Shown: positions 6,397-6,920 of the stretch, piece by piece
How the letters are laid out: every line of letters starts with the position of its first letter
Position numbering within the stretch: position 1 is the first letter of the stretch
From: Phycisphaerales bacterium
Lineage (GTDB): Bacteria; Planctomycetota; Phycisphaerae; Tepidisphaerales; Tepidisphaeraceae
DNA length: 6,920 bases
Assembly: GCA_028288875.1 (NCBI GenBank)
Contig: JAQGHK010000561.1
Coordinates: 1 to 6,920, forward strand
Direction of reading: 5' to 3'
The notes under the pieces: model-generated
What the model saw: the letters and a program-made list of their open reading frames with translations, nothing else
Told to the model about the DNA's origin: nothing
The model's database searches: none
Made by a program: the position numbers and the translations under genes

Positions 6397-6920
6397 ATGA
6401 ACAGCGCAAAAGGTCGCGAAAGCCGCTTACGCCGTGCTGAGACGGTCGAAGAGTTGACCCGTCAAAATGTCGAAACGATCACGGAAATGGAGAACGCCGT
6501 CGAGAGCGGCCGAAAGCTGGGCGATCGCCTTGCCGATGGCTTCGCCTCCGTCGTGGGCAGCTGGCCGTTCATCATCGCCCAGAGCATCCTGCTGATCGCA
6601 TGGGTGAGCCTGAACGTCCTGAACTTTTGCCGGCACTGGGATGCCTATCCGTTCACGTTCCTCAATCTAGCCTTGTCCTTTCAGGCGGCGTACGCGAGCC
6701 CGATCATTATGATGAGCCAGAACCGTCAGGGGCGACTGAGCGATCGCAGGAACCACCTGGACCTTCAGGTCAACCTGCTGGCCGAGCAGGAGAACACCGA
6801 AATGTTGCGCCTACTGCGCGTCATCAGCGAAAAGCTGGGGATCGAGATTCCGCATGAAGCGGCGGTCCGAGCGCTCGAACAGACGACCAAGCCCGCAGAA
6901 CTCGTCGAGCAAATCGACAA
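6397..6920 (+). CDS. DUF1003 family membrane protein, 3' end beyond the window
   Basis: The frame opens at the ATG at 6397 (an in-frame TAA lies at 6385-6387) and stays open for 174 codons to the window edge. Residues 41-120 carry the DUF1003 signature: LGDRLADGFASVVGSW (41-56), a first membrane segment of about 57-76 (PFIIAQSILLIAWVSLNVLN), the YPFTFLNLALS block (84-94) leading a second membrane segment to about 106, and the SQNRQ motif (107-111). The N-terminus (1-40) is charged and probably helical, with TRQNVETITEME. After SQNRQ comes a helical cytoplasmic region with LLAEQENTEMLRLL (127-140). DUF1003 proteins are widespread two-helix inner-membrane proteins of unknown function; some are linked to cyclic-nucleotide domains or metal stress, and nothing here decides. 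It is divergent from the histidine kinase with 240 bases between start codons. Family assignment is firm, role unknown. Confidence 0.88.
   Translation, partial: MNSAKGRESRLRRAETVEELTRQNVETITEMENAVESGRKLGDRLADGFASVVGSWPFIIAQSILLIAWVSLNVLNFCRHWDAYPFTFLNLALSFQAAYASPIIMMSQNRQGRLSDRRNHLDLQVNLLAEQENTEMLRLLRVISEKLGIEIPHEAAVRALEQTTKPAELVEQID

Noticed and set aside
6600..6857. Plus-strand frame of 85 codons within the DUF1003 gene
   Set aside because: Another frame of the same strand carries the clear DUF1003 signature with membrane segments. This one is an out-of-frame shadow.
1..6920. CRISPR array, insertion sequence, toxin-antitoxin pair, defence cassette
   Set aside because: No regularly spaced repeats, transposase, integrase, nuclease or toxin-like gene was found. 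The XRE gene alone does not make a toxin-antitoxin or restriction system.

Overview
The window looks like chromosomal DNA of a GC-rich, EPS-producing Gram-negative-type bacterium, most likely a planctomycete of the Phycisphaerae kind. The basis is a PEP-CTERM surface protein, a short LuxR-type regulator of a style I associate with that class, traces of polysaccharide genes (GH130, Stealth) and a large soluble multi-PAS hybrid kinase. The taxonomic call is inference, because there is no rRNA or other marker gene here.

Layout. (1) 1-774, minus strand: gene debris. A roughly 125-residue piece of a GH130-type mannoside phosphorylase/hydrolase carries a one-base frameshift near 625-630. It runs without a stop into a C-terminal piece of a Stealth-family sugar-phosphate transferase that leaves the window at the left edge. 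(2) 775-1312: no credible gene, one hairpin repeat (911-945) and a good intrinsic terminator (1166-1195) for the next gene. (3) 1313-2101, minus: a complete secreted PEP-CTERM protein with signal peptide and a strong ribosome binding site. (4) 2198-2575 (or up to 2713), minus: a small LuxR/GerE-type DNA-binding protein directly upstream of it. (5) 2674-2973, plus: a small XRE-type repressor-like protein, divergent from the LuxR gene, with a repeated, dyad-symmetric sequence (2630-2664) between them. (6) 3229-6156, minus: a 975-residue hybrid histidine kinase (PAS-PAS-GAF-PAS-HisKA-HATPase-REC). (7) 6397 to the right edge, plus: the start of a DUF1003 membrane protein.

How the parts may work together. 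The LuxR-type gene and the PEP-CTERM gene lie in the same direction 96 bases apart and could be co-transcribed. The XRE gene, divergent from them and sharing the dyad, could set their expression. The hybrid kinase stands alone without an adjacent response regulator. I see ordinary regulatory and surface genes next to a decayed polysaccharide locus. I do not see a convincing new defence or mobile system. The most informative spots are the fused pseudogene and the divergent operator.
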